Below, one piece after another: positions 8,349-16,688 of a DNA stretch of 64,000 bases. Each line of letters starts with the position of its first letter. The first letter of the stretch is position 1. A program made the translations under genes and the position numbers. Origin of the DNA: Sphingomonas sp. Y57 (lineage in GTDB: Bacteria; Pseudomonadota; Alphaproteobacteria; Sphingomonadales; Sphingomonadaceae); the NCBI RefSeq assembly GCF_001015195.1, contig NZ_LDES01000074.1, positions 53,959 through 117,958 of the forward strand. Direction: 5' to 3'. The notes under the pieces were generated by a model, which searched no databases, had not been told where the DNA came from, and saw only the letters and a program-made list of their open reading frames with translations.

Positions 8349-9355
8349 CCCTGCTCGACCTTATCGCCAACGATGTCCTTGTCGTCGTCCCCTGCCTCAA
8401 CGAAAAGGCGACCCTGCCGCGCCTCCTCGACCAGCTGATCGCGGACAGCGGCGGAGCCGACATCGTCATCGCCGATGGCGGCAGCACCGACGGCAGCCTG
8501 GAGATCGTCGCCCGCTATCGCAGCCACTTCCCCAACGTCCACCTGCTCGCCAATCCGCGCCGCATCCAGAGCGCAGGTATCAACCTGGCGGTGACGACGA
8601 TGGGGCGGAACAAGCGCTGGCTGCTCCGGATCGACGCACATTGCGACTATCCGCCGGGCTATATGGCCGGGCTGCTCGAGAGCGCCGCGCGCCACGATGC
8701 GGCTTCGGTGGTGGTGCCGATGATCACGCGCGGACAGGCCTGCTTCCAGCGCGCCTGCGCCGACGCCCAGAACTCGCTGATCGGCACCGGCGGGTCGCCG
8801 CACCGGCATGTCGGCGAGGGGCGCTATGTGGACCATGGCCATCATGCGCTGATGCGCATCGACCTGTTCCTGCGGGTGGGCGGCTATCGCGAGGCACAGA
8901 GCCACAATGAGGATGCGGAGCTGGACATCCGGCTGCGCGCGGCGGGCGGGCGTATCTGGCTCGAGCCGCGCCAGGCGATCGTCTATCATCCGCGCAAGAC
9001 GGCGGGGGCGCTCCTGCGCCAATATTTCAAATATGGCGAGGGCCGCGCCCGCACGATGCGGCTCCATGGCACCCACCTGAAACCGCGGCAGGCCGCGCCG
9101 TTGCTTGTCCCGCCCGCGGTCGCGTTGCTGCCCTTCGCCCTGCTCCATCCGCTGTTCGCTCTGCCGGCAGCGGCCTGGGCCGCGACCTGCCTGCTCTACG
9201 GCCTTCTGCTGGGCCTGCGAGCGCGCTCGGCCTGCGCGGCGGCGAGCGGGGTGGCCGCGATGATCATGCATCTCGGATGGGGCACCGGCTATCTTCGCCA
9301 GTTCCTCCAGCCACGCCCGGGCGATCGACACCTGCCGGCGCTGACCCTCCAATGA
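8345..9355 (+). CDS. ExoA-like family 2 glycosyltransferase
   Basis: A 336-residue GT2 enzyme resembling succinoglycan glucosyltransferase ExoA. It shows VVVPCLNEKATLPRLLDQLI, IVIADGGSTDGSLEI, RIDAHCDYPPGYM (the DXD-equivalent DAH) and HNEDAELDIRLRAAGG (catalytic Glu-Asp). The C-terminal 90 residues contain two or three hydrophobic helices, placing it at the inner membrane. The start ATG 8345 overlaps the stop of the preceding glycosyltransferase and its own stop overlaps the acyltransferase start, giving a tight three-gene plus-strand operon. It probably adds a hexose to a growing lipid-linked repeat unit; the sugar itself is unknown. Confidence 0.87.
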   Translation: MTLLDLIANDVLVVVPCLNEKATLPRLLDQLIADSGGADIVIADGGSTDGSLEIVARYRSHFPNVHLLANPRRIQSAGINLAVTTMGRNKRWLLRIDAHCDYPPGYMAGLLESAARHDAASVVVPMITRGQACFQRACADAQNSLIGTGGSPHRHVGEGRYVDHGHHALMRIDLFLRVGGYREAQSHNEDAELDIRLRAAGGRIWLEPRQAIVYHPRKTAGALLRQYFKYGEGRARTMRLHGTHLKPRQAAPLLVPPAVALLPFALLHPLFALPAAAWAATCLLYGLLLGLRARSACAAASGVAAMIMHLGWGTGYLRQFLQPRPGDRHLPALTLQ

Positions 9356-10386
9356 GCAGCCAGGCCCCTGCCCCCGGCGTCCCTCTCCCGTCCGCCGCGC
9401 GAGTTCCTAAGGCCATCGACCGGGTACAGGTGACGCGCGGCCTCGCCTGTCTGCTGCTGGTGCTGTTCCATGTCGTCGGGGGCAAAGCCGACGACGGACT
9501 GCGCATCGCCGATGCGAGCATCGGCCGACAGATCCTCGACGTGCTGCTCTATGTCCGGATGCCGCTGTTCGCCTTCATCTCCAGTTATGTATATACATTA
9601 AAACCGCTCGATCCGGCGCGGCCCGGGCCCTTCCTGAAGGGCAAGCTGCGGCGGCTCGCGCTGCCGCTGCTGACCGCCACGACGATCTTCTACCTCGCGG
9701 CGCTGGCCCGTGCGCCGCAGCCCCCGGCCGACGCGGCGCTGGGGCTGCTGCACGCCTATGTCTTCTCCTACGAAATCTACTGGTTCCTGCAGGCGATGCT
9801 GCTGATCTTTCTGCTGCTGCCGCTGCTCGAACGGTTCCTGCTCCATTCGCCGATCGGCTGCGCGACGGCGGTGCTGGCGGGCTTCCTGCTGACCGTACCG
9901 GCCGAACCCGTTGATTTCCTGTCGATCAACGGCGCGGCCTTCCTGGCCCCCTTCTTCTTCATCGGCATCGCCGCGCGCCGCTTCATCGGGCCATTGAGCC
10001 AAGGCGCGACGCTCGCGCTGCTGGCGATCCTGATCGTCGCCTTCGCAGCGCACATCCACAATGTCGCGACGCTGCCGCCGCATATGGGCGCGCGACGGGG
10101 CACCTGGCTGTCGCTGCTGATCGGCGGGATCACGCCGCTGCTGCTGGTCGCGCATGTGCCGCGCATCGCACTGCTGGCGCGGATCGGCCATGCGTCCTTC
10201 GCGATCTTCCTGTTTCACATCTTCTTCATCGTCGCGATGCGGATGCTGCTGCGGGCGATCGGGATCGAGGATTTCGCGATCCACCTGCTCGCCGGGCTCG
10301 CCGCGGCGATCGCCGGGCCGATGCTGCTGGAGACGCTGCTGGCGAAGGGGAAGGTTACGCGCCGACTGTTCCTCGGCCTGCGCTGA
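9352..10386 (+). CDS. Acyltransferase family 3 membrane protein (O-acetylation of polysaccharide)
   Basis: A 344-residue polytopic membrane protein of the acyltransferase-3 family (OafA/ExoZ/WcaF-like), which transfers acetyl, succinyl or similar groups to sugars at the inner membrane. The conserved start RVQVTRGLACLLLVLFHVV carries the catalytic-motif Arg and His, and about ten hydrophobic helices follow. ATG 9352 overlaps the stop of the ExoA-like gene (ATGA), indicating coupling. There is no SGNH domain at the C-terminus; a basic tail ends it. It is the last gene of the visible plus-strand polysaccharide operon, and its stop nearly meets the small minus-strand gene at 10387. Confidence 0.88.
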   Translation: MSSQAPAPGVPLPSAARVPKAIDRVQVTRGLACLLLVLFHVVGGKADDGLRIADASIGRQILDVLLYVRMPLFAFISSYVYTLKPLDPARPGPFLKGKLRRLALPLLTATTIFYLAALARAPQPPADAALGLLHAYVFSYEIYWFLQAMLLIFLLLPLLERFLLHSPIGCATAVLAGFLLTVPAEPVDFLSINGAAFLAPFFFIGIAARRFIGPLSQGATLALLAILIVAFAAHIHNVATLPPHMGARRGTWLSLLIGGITPLLLVAHVPRIALLARIGHASFAIFLFHIFFIVAMRMLLRAIGIEDFAIHLLAGLAAAIAGPMLLETLLAKGKVTRRLFLGLR

Positions 10387-10539
10387 TCAGCCGTGGAGCA
10401 ACGCCCAGGCTGCGAGGATCGGGGTCCAGGAGATCGCCGCCAGCGCGATCGCGGTCGCCACGCAAGCGCCGGGATGCCAGCGCTGGTCATGACGGGCCAT
10501 GAAGACGCCCGGTTCGGCAGTGAAGGCTTTGCGGACCAT
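10387..10539 (-). CDS. Small single-pass membrane protein, 50 residues
   Basis: Reading from ATG 10539 gives a 50-residue peptide. It has a polar, basic N-terminal half (MVRKAFTAEPGVFMARHDQR) and one hydrophobic helix of about 24 residues ending WALLHG. A good Shine-Dalgarno AGGGAG lies seven bases upstream, which argues it is translated. No family is recognised. It abuts the acyltransferase stop (10386) tail to tail. It may be a sphingomonad-specific small membrane peptide; function unknown. Confidence 0.5.
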   Translation of the reverse strand: MVRKAFTAEPGVFMARHDQRWHPGACVATAIALAAISWTPILAAWALLHG

Positions 10540-10594
10540 CGACTATCTCCCTAGCGTGCGAGCCTAGGAGATCGGGGTTAACAGATGGTAAACC

Positions 10595-12559
10595 TTACCA
10601 GCCGCCTCCTCCGCCGCCGCCCCCGCCGCCGCCTGACGATCCGCCGCCGGAGGAACCGCTGCTACTGCTCGGCGAGGTCGAGGCGGAGGAGATGGTGCTG
10701 GCAAGCGAGGAACCCACGCTGCTGGCGAAGCCGCCGGGATCGTCCCAGACATTGCCGCCGCCCGCATACCAGCTCATGCTGTGTGCCGCCGTCCCGGCTG
10801 CGGCCGCCGCCGCCAGCACCGTCGCGAATTTGTCGGCCCAGCGATTTTCGACGTCGAGCGCGATCGCATAGGGCAGATAGCGTTCGAACAGCTCCGGGGT
10901 CTTTTCCGGCGGGTGCAGCGTGTCGAGCCGTTCCTCCTCGGTGATGCCGAGATAGTGGCGGAAGCCCTCGATCCGGTCCGTCACCACCCTTCCCTCGACG
11001 GTCGGCGCGTACATCCAGCGGAACGCGGTGATCGCCAGCGGCAGCGCGGCGAGCGGCAGCAGCACCGGCCAGGCGCCGTCGCTGAGCGCAAGGCCGACCG
11101 CGCCGAAGATGCAGGTGAAGGCGATCATCACCGCAATGATGAGCCCGAGCCAGGCGAGGATCGCCACGCAGCCCTTGCCCTGGGTCAGCTTGTGGCAGCC
11201 CCAGATGGCGAGCAATGCGAGCCCGCCCAGCAACGGCATGGTGAGGACGCCGGTTGCGACGCCGCCCTGATGGACGAGCAGCGCGAAGGTCGTGACCAGC
11301 AGGATCGCCGCCGGGATGGCGAGCAGGCCGACCACGGCCCAAACGCTGTTCTTGACGAACAGCCGCCCCGAATAGGCATCCTCCAATCCCTTGGCGAGCT
11401 TCGCGCGGGCGGCCTGCAGAGTGCCGTGATTGTCCTGCTTCAGCTCGATCCGACTGCCGATCGAGGGCAGCAGCGTGTCGCGCATCGCGATCTCGGGCGC
11501 GGGGGCCGGCCGGCCGGCCGGCCGCCGTTCGAGCGTGGTACGGCCGCGCGACAGCCAGCCGCCATCCTCCCTCGTGATGCCGACATGGCCCCGCACCGCC
11601 AGGTCGATGATCGCGGCGGTGAAGCCGCGATTGTCGTCGCCCATGCGGCGGATATAGCGGCAGGCGGCCGCGCTGAGGTCGTCGGGCGGCGCGAAGATCG
11701 GGACGATGGTGCCCCGGCGCGGGCCGCGCCCCGCGCGCAGCCAGGCGTAAAAATAATAGGCGAACAGGGCCCCGAGCGCCACCAGCCCAGCCACCAGCGG
11801 GCCCCAGTCGGACAGCCACCAGCCGAAGCGGCGCGCCCGGCTCGGCGCCTCCAGCACGCCCTTGGGAAAGGCGGCGGCGACGGTCAGGCCGCTATAGGAA
11901 TCGAGCGGCGCGGTGGTGCGGAAATGAATGAAGCCCGGCCGTTCCTCGACCACCGCCGCATCGTGCGCGGTCGATCCGTCGGGGCCGGTATAGACCGCGC
12001 GATCGCCGAAGCGCGCCGGCGACGGCAGCGTGATCCGCGCCTCCGCCATGTCGATCGGGAACACCCAGCCATTGCCGGTGACGTTCCAGTAGATCTCGTC
12101 ATAACCGTCATGATAGCCGATCTGCCGGCTCGTCCGGTACCGGATGACGTAGACATGCTCGCCGGGCGGCAGCAGCGCCTCCGCCTCGCCGATTCGCACC
12201 CGCACGCCGTTGTCGAGGCCGATCAGCTCATAATGTTCGGGCCGGCCATCGCGGCTGACCGCTACGACGTCGAACGAGACGCGGGTCTTCTGGCCCAGCC
12301 GGTTGCGGTAGCTGGTCGGGAAATCCCGTTCGAGGCCGTGCTTGATCCGGTCGGCGAGCGAGACGACGCGGATCGTCTCGGTCACGTCATAGTCGCCGCT
12401 CGGCGCCACCGTCACGTCGCTGGTGAAGGCGAGGATGCGTTCCTGTCCCTGTGCCTTCTCATAGGCGGCGACCAAGGCGGCGGGATCCTCGATCGCCTGC
12501 GCCGCGACCGGCAGCATCCAGCCGGCGATCGCCAGCCAGGCGGCGAGCAGGGCGCGCAT
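10595..12559 (-). CDS. DUF2207 domain membrane protein
   Basis: A 654-residue envelope protein of the DUF2207 (YciQ-like) family. A signal peptide (to about residue 22, ending in AQA) is followed by a periplasmic beta-rich domain of about 200 residues (ITSDVTVAPSGDYDVTETI-like pattern). Next come a transmembrane helix near residues 240-260, a cytoplasmic segment, and three further helices around residues 400-500. The tail ends in a low-complexity Ser/Gly run finishing in Trp, a hallmark of the family. Biochemical function is unknown. It lies two bases downstream of lemA on the same strand, the pairing seen in many bacteria, so the two probably act together at the inner membrane. Confidence 0.85.
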   Translation of the reverse strand: MRALLAAWLAIAGWMLPVAAQAIEDPAALVAAYEKAQGQERILAFTSDVTVAPSGDYDVTETIRVVSLADRIKHGLERDFPTSYRNRLGQKTRVSFDVVAVSRDGRPEHYELIGLDNGVRVRIGEAEALLPPGEHVYVIRYRTSRQIGYHDGYDEIYWNVTGNGWVFPIDMAEARITLPSPARFGDRAVYTGPDGSTAHDAAVVEERPGFIHFRTTAPLDSYSGLTVAAAFPKGVLEAPSRARRFGWWLSDWGPLVAGLVALGALFAYYFYAWLRAGRGPRRGTIVPIFAPPDDLSAAACRYIRRMGDDNRGFTAAIIDLAVRGHVGITREDGGWLSRGRTTLERRPAGRPAPAPEIAMRDTLLPSIGSRIELKQDNHGTLQAARAKLAKGLEDAYSGRLFVKNSVWAVVGLLAIPAAILLVTTFALLVHQGGVATGVLTMPLLGGLALLAIWGCHKLTQGKGCVAILAWLGLIIAVMIAFTCIFGAVGLALSDGAWPVLLPLAALPLAITAFRWMYAPTVEGRVVTDRIEGFRHYLGITEEERLDTLHPPEKTPELFERYLPYAIALDVENRWADKFATVLAAAAAAGTAAHSMSWYAGGGNVWDDPGGFASSVGSSLASTISSASTSPSSSSGSSGGGSSGGGGGGGGGGGW

Positions 12560-12561
12560 TC

Positions 12562-13128
12562 TCAGCGCCCGCCGGCGCCGAAGGTCACCCGCGGAGCGGT
12601 CTGGAGAGCCGCAACATCGTCGGCATAGCTTTCCTCCTCGCGGAAGCCGAACGGGCCGGCGACGAGGACGTTGGGGAAGGACTGGATCGAGCTGTTCAGG
12701 TCCCGCACCGTCGCGTTGTAATAGCGGCGGGCGCCGGCGAGTTCCTCCTCGATCTGCGACAGTTCGTCCTGCAACTGGCGGAAGTTGGCATCGGCCTTCA
12801 GGTCGGGATAAGCCTCCGCGACCGCGAAGAGCTGCCCGATCATGCCGCTCATCCGTGCATCGGCGCGGGCCGTGGCATCGACGCCCTTGGCCGAAGCGGC
12901 CTCGCCGCGCTGGGCGGTCACGGCTTCGAGCAGGCCGCGTTCATGCGCGGCATAGCCCTCGACGGTGGAGACGAGATTGGGGATCAGGTCGGCGCGACGG
13001 CGGAGTTGCACGGTGATGCCGCTCCACCCCTCGCGCACCAGCGCGCGCAGCCGGACCAGCCGGTTGTAGATAGCGACGAGCCACACGAGCAGCAGCGCCG
13101 CGACGCCGATCGAAATCCAGAGCCCCAT
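12562..13128 (-). CDS. lemA: LemA family protein
   Basis: A 188-residue LemA homologue: one N-terminal membrane anchor (residues 3-22) followed by a long antiparallel helical domain. The family landmarks are YNRLVRLRALVREGWSGI, a coil with LRRRADLIPNLVSTVEGYA, and the conserved C-terminal ARRYYNATVRDLNSSIQSFP. Its length matches the family (about 185). The role of the family is not settled; it is an envelope scaffold. It is upstream gene of the DUF2207 gene, two bases apart, and they are almost certainly co-transcribed. Confidence 0.92.
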   Translation of the reverse strand: MGLWISIGVAALLLVWLVAIYNRLVRLRALVREGWSGITVQLRRRADLIPNLVSTVEGYAAHERGLLEAVTAQRGEAASAKGVDATARADARMSGMIGQLFAVAEAYPDLKADANFRQLQDELSQIEEELAGARRYYNATVRDLNSSIQSFPNVLVAGPFGFREEESYADDVAALQTAPRVTFGAGGR

Positions 13129-13203
13129 ATGAACCTCCCCGAACGCGCAGGCGCCGTTGATGCCACAGATACGGAGCCCGCGCGACCGAAGTTGCGTCCA
13201 CTT

Positions 13204-13989
13204 CTATCGCGGCTTTCGGAACCGATAGAGGAAGCGATCCGTCCTGCCGCGTACCGCGGGATCGAACACCAGCTTCTCATGGTCGTCGGCCGGATTGGCG
13301 AGCAGCGGGCTCTCGGCCTCCAGGGTGAAGCCGGCAGCCGCGAAGTCGGCCTTCACCACGGCGGGGTCGATGCGGTGGAGCTTCTCGACGATTGCGCGGG
13401 TGTCGCCGGCCGGCCCGGCATGGTCGATCACGCCCACCACGCCGCCGGGCTTCACCGCCGCGTAGAGTTGCTTGAGGAAAGCCTGCGGATCGGTGCGCGG
13501 GATGCCATATTTGGCCGATTCCCAGTAGAGGTCATGGTAGTTGAGGTTGATCATCACTGCATCGAAGCGGCGGTCACCGGCCGTGAAGCCCTCGAACGGA
13601 TAGCGGACGAAATCGATGTCGGAGCGCCGTGCGGTCAGAGCCTTCCACACCTTCTGCTCTTCCGGATCATTGTAGAACTGAGCCGGCTCGAACGCGGTCA
13701 CCTTGCCGCGCGGGCCAACCGCATTGGCCATGATCTCCGCCCAGTAACCCGATCCGGTCATGATATCGGCAGCGGCCATGCCGGGTTTAAGGCCGAGGAA
13801 GGCGAGCACTTCCGCAGGCTTGCGGCCGGCGTCAAGCGCTACTGCGTCGGCGGGCCGGCCAGGCGCCGCTATCGCCCTCTGGAGATAGGCAGGTTCCTTC
13901 GCCGGGGCGACGGCAAGGACGGGGCCCGGAGCCGCCGCGGCGATCAGCGCGGTGCCCGCGAAAAACGGAAAGATCGATCGACGATACAT
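13204..13989 (-). CDS. Exported class I methyltransferase-like protein
   Basis: A 261-residue protein with an N-terminal signal peptide (MYRRSIFPFFAGTALIAAAA, cleavage likely after VLA near residue 26) and a SAM-methyltransferase fold. It has GMAAADIMTGSGYWAEIMAN (motif I, with a degenerate glycine loop), KVTAFEP (acidic end of strand 2), FDAVMINLNYHDLY (motif IV) and KPGGVVGVIDHAG. Many proteobacteria have such periplasmic methyltransferase-like proteins of unknown substrate. ATG 13989 has AGGGAGA about seven bases upstream. Monocistronic by appearance; it diverges from the UrcA gene. Whether SAM is available in the periplasm is an open problem for the family, so a non-catalytic role is possible. 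Confidence 0.78.
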   Translation of the reverse strand: MYRRSIFPFFAGTALIAAAAPGPVLAVAPAKEPAYLQRAIAAPGRPADAVALDAGRKPAEVLAFLGLKPGMAAADIMTGSGYWAEIMANAVGPRGKVTAFEPAQFYNDPEEQKVWKALTARRSDIDFVRYPFEGFTAGDRRFDAVMINLNYHDLYWESAKYGIPRTDPQAFLKQLYAAVKPGGVVGVIDHAGPAGDTRAIVEKLHRIDPAVVKADFAAAGFTLEAESPLLANPADDHEKLVFDPAVRGRTDRFLYRFRKPR

Positions 13990-14108
13990 GGCATTCTCTC
14001 CCTTGTACCGGCGGAAACTGAACCCGCGGGCGCGCCCGCTCAAGCGGGGTCCATGTCGATCATCGACGGTGCAGGGCGTTGATCGAAAGGCCGGCACCCG
14101 GCGCACCC

Positions 14109-14134
14109 GGAACAGGCGCCCCGGGACGATCGTT
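14109..14134 (+). promoter_or_regulatory. Candidate EcfG (general stress) promoter upstream of the UrcA gene
   Basis: GGAAC (14109-14113), 17 bases, then CGTT (14131-14134) matches the alphaproteobacterial EcfG consensus GGAAC-N16/17-CGTT. The -10 element is 63 bases from ATG 14197, on the correct strand and in a gene-free spacer. No regulator of this system is in the window. Confidence 0.5.
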
Positions 14135-14196
14135 TCACCGCGCCGGCCTTCCATAAGGAGAACCTGTCGGCCGGTCCTTTTAGGAAGGATGAGACA

Positions 14197-14628
14197 ATGA
14201 CACGATCGATCTCCATCACCGGCGTGGCGGCCATCGCCGGCGCCATGCTTCTCGGCGCAGCCACCCCAGCCTTCGCACAGGACGGCGAGGAACTGGTCGT
14301 CACCGGCCGCTACGGCACGGTGCCGGATAGTGTCCGGAGCCTCTCCCAGACGGTGAGCTATGCCGATCTGGACCTGAGCACCAGGGATGGCCGGGCCGAG
14401 TTCCGCCACCGGCTCAAGCTCACCGCCCGCTATCTGTGTGAGAAGCTGGGCGAAAGCGGCACCAGCACGCCGATCGCACCATCCTGCCAGGATGCCGCGG
14501 TGAAGGACGCGCTGAACCGCGCCGGTACGATCGAGGAAAGCTTCGCGCCGCGTGGCACCGCCTGGGTTGCAGCGCCGAGGTGGCATGCGCCCTATCCGGA
14601 CGATTGGTACAGCCGCTATCCGGACTGA
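14197..14628 (+). CDS. UrcA family protein, exported
   Basis: A 143-residue secreted protein. The signal peptide MTRSISITGVAAIAGAMLLG... ends at AFA about residue 27. The mature part begins DGEELVVTGRYGTVPDSVRS and contains VSYADLDLSTRDGRAEFRHR, the signature of the UrcA family. One Cys pair is present (YLCEKLG and SCQDAAV). UrcA proteins are small, common in sphingomonads, and of unknown function. AAGGA overlaps the leader about eight bases before ATG 14197 (gaaggatgagaca-ATG). It may belong to the general stress regulon, given the GGAAC-N17-CGTT element upstream. Confidence 0.85.
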   Translation: MTRSISITGVAAIAGAMLLGAATPAFAQDGEELVVTGRYGTVPDSVRSLSQTVSYADLDLSTRDGRAEFRHRLKLTARYLCEKLGESGTSTPIAPSCQDAAVKDALNRAGTIEESFAPRGTAWVAAPRWHAPYPDDWYSRYPD

Positions 14629-14637
14629 GGGCCGCGA

Positions 14638-15984
14638 TCAGGCGGGAAAGCGCCAATCGACACGGAAACCTCCGTCGACATTGACGAAAGCGAGGGTCGA
14701 CCGATGCAGCCGTGCGATCGTGTCGACGAGGCTGAGGCCGAGGCCGATCCCCGCTCCCGTCCCGTCCTTCGCGCGGTAGAAACGTTCGGTCACGTGCGGC
14801 AGGTCATTCTCGGCGATACCGGGTCCGCTGTCATGCACCGAGATCAGCAGCGCGGCCTTCTCGGCCTGCCCGGCGAGCACGATCTCCCCGCCTCCCGGCG
14901 TATATTTGATCGCGTTGTCGAGCAGGTTGGCGACGGCCTGGAAGACCAGGTCGCGGTCGCAGCGTAGCACCAGTCCAGCCTGGACGAAGGTCGACAGCAT
15001 GATGCTGCGCTCCTCGGTTTCCGGACGATAGAAGTCGGCCACGTCCTCGAGCAGGGCAGTGAGATCGACGGGCGCCATCTCTATCTCGCGACTCCCGGTC
15101 TCGAGCCGCGCGATGCGCAGCACCGTGTCGAAGATCGATCCCAGCCGCTCGGCCTCGGCCAGCGCCTCGGCAACTCTCGGTGTATCCCCTTCGTCCGACG
15201 CAAGCGCATCCTCAAGGCTGGCGCGCAGACGGGCGAGCGGCGTGCGCATCTCGTGCGCGACGCTGTCCGAGACGCGGCGTACGGATTCCATCGAATGCTC
15301 GATCCGGTGAAGCATGGCATTGAGCGTCTCCGCCAGCCGGTCGAACTCGTCGCCGCTACCGTCCACGGAAACGCGCTTCGACATATCGCCGGCCATCACG
15401 CTGCGCGCGGTGGTCGCGACCCGATCGACCCGGCGGCCGATCGCGCGGCTCATCAGCAGTCCACCGAGCAGCGCCAGCAGCACCGCCGCCGCCGCGACGA
15501 AGGATGCACCCGATGCGAGCGCCCGTTCCCGTTCCGTAATATTGTCTATGTCTCGACCGACAATCAGCCGGGCGCCGTCGTCGAAGCGACGATCCAATGC
15601 GAGCGCCTCGAAGTCGTGCTCGTCCCCATCCACGGGAATATCGGCCTCGATCCTGCCCCAGCCGTTAAAGACCGCGCGCGGCCAGCTCGGCAGATTGGCA
15701 GTGACGATCCGCCCATCGCGGTCGATGAAGGCGTGGAAAGCCTTGTAGCGATCCGGGGCGGCATCCCGCGCGCGCAACTGCCGGACCAGAGCCGCCTCCC
15801 CGTCGACGATATAGACATTGGCGAGCGCTTCCGCTTCGCGCCGGACGACCTGCTCGGCCTCCCGCAGCGGGACGCGGACGACGACGGCATAATAGGCGCC
15901 GACCAGCAATAGCAGCGATCCGACGAACAGCACCGCGTAGGTGAGCGCGAGGCGGAAGGACAGGCTGGCGAAGACCTGCTTCAC
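14638..15984 (-). CDS. Two-component sensor histidine kinase (HAMP, HisKA, HATPase_c)
   Basis: A 448-residue inner-membrane kinase. Membrane helices at about 12-34 and 158-180 flank a periplasmic sensor of roughly 120 residues. A HAMP linker (180-232) follows, then the dimerisation/phosphoacceptor helix SDSVAHEMRTPLARLRASLE with His244, the N box ANLLDNAIKYTPGG, and G boxes DSGPGIAEND and GIGLGLSLVDTIA. The H box reads VAHEMRTPL rather than the more common VSHELRTPL. Its start overlaps the response-regulator stop by four bases (15981-15984), so the pair is translationally coupled. With the PepSY gene upstream, this resembles PepSY-linked two-component loci; the signal is unknown (envelope cations or peptides are possible). 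Confidence 0.92.
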   Translation of the reverse strand: MKQVFASLSFRLALTYAVLFVGSLLLLVGAYYAVVVRVPLREAEQVVRREAEALANVYIVDGEAALVRQLRARDAAPDRYKAFHAFIDRDGRIVTANLPSWPRAVFNGWGRIEADIPVDGDEHDFEALALDRRFDDGARLIVGRDIDNITERERALASGASFVAAAAVLLALLGGLLMSRAIGRRVDRVATTARSVMAGDMSKRVSVDGSGDEFDRLAETLNAMLHRIEHSMESVRRVSDSVAHEMRTPLARLRASLEDALASDEGDTPRVAEALAEAERLGSIFDTVLRIARLETGSREIEMAPVDLTALLEDVADFYRPETEERSIMLSTFVQAGLVLRCDRDLVFQAVANLLDNAIKYTPGGGEIVLAGQAEKAALLISVHDSGPGIAENDLPHVTERFYRAKDGTGAGIGLGLSLVDTIARLHRSTLAFVNVDGGFRVDWRFPA

Positions 15985-16658
15985 GCGGCCGGGCGCACGA
16001 CATAGCCGGTGCCGCGTACCGTCTCGATCAGCGGCGTATCGAAGCCGCGGTCGAGTTTCTGCCGGAGACGGCTGACATGCTGATCGATGATGTTGGTCTG
16101 CGGATCGAAATTATAGTCCCAGACATGTTCGAGCAGCATCGAGCGGGTGACGACCCGCCCGGCACTACGCACCAGATATTCGAGGATACGGAACTCGCGC
16201 TGCGTCAGGTCGATCCGGCGCCCGGCGCGGGTCACGGTGCGACCGAGCAGGTCGATCGACAGGTCCCCGCTACGCAGTTCGGTCACCTCGGCGATCGCGG
16301 GCCCACGCCGGCCGAGAGCCTCGACCCGGGCAACCAGCTCCGACAGCGCGAAGGGCTTGGGCAGATAATCGTCGCCTCCTGCCCGCAAACCGCGAATCCG
16401 CTCGTCGACGTCACCCAAAGCGCTGAGGATCAGCACCGGCGTCGCATCGCCGGTGGCACGGATCGTATGAAGAATCTTCAAGCCGTCGACCTGCGGGAGC
16501 ATGCGATCGAGAATGATCACGTCGAAGCTTTCGGCGGCCGCGCGGAGCAGCCCTTCCCGCCCGTCGGCCGCCATCTCGACGATATGGCTCGCCTCGCGCA
16601 ACCCCTTGCCGACATGGTCGGCGACGCGGGGATCGTCTTCGATCAGGAGGACGTGCAT
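15981..16658 (-). CDS. OmpR-type response regulator
   Basis: A 225-residue DNA-binding response regulator. The receiver domain (1-118) has the acidic pocket IEDD at 7-9, the phosphoacceptor Asp51 in VIILDRMLPQVDG, Ser/Thr in LILSALGD and Lys101 in LPKPF. The C-terminal winged helix (about 130-223) contains LTQREFRILEYLVRSAG and the recognition-helix region VSRLRQKLDRGF, ending RGTGYVVRP. It is co-transcribed with the sensor kinase by a 4-base overlap and preceded 30 bases upstream by the PepSY gene, its likely first operon partner and possibly a target. Confidence 0.94.
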   Translation of the reverse strand: MHVLLIEDDPRVADHVGKGLREASHIVEMAADGREGLLRAAAESFDVIILDRMLPQVDGLKILHTIRATGDATPVLILSALGDVDERIRGLRAGGDDYLPKPFALSELVARVEALGRRGPAIAEVTELRSGDLSIDLLGRTVTRAGRRIDLTQREFRILEYLVRSAGRVVTRSMLLEHVWDYNFDPQTNIIDQHVSRLRQKLDRGFDTPLIETVRGTGYVVRPAA

Positions 16659-16688
16659 GACCCCGCTATATCGTCTCTTCCGCGCATC

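Noticed and set aside
11500..11526. Tandem CCGG-type repeat
   Set aside because: It lies inside the DUF2207 coding frame, encoding Arg/Pro/Ala; it is a by-product of high GC, not a regulatory array.
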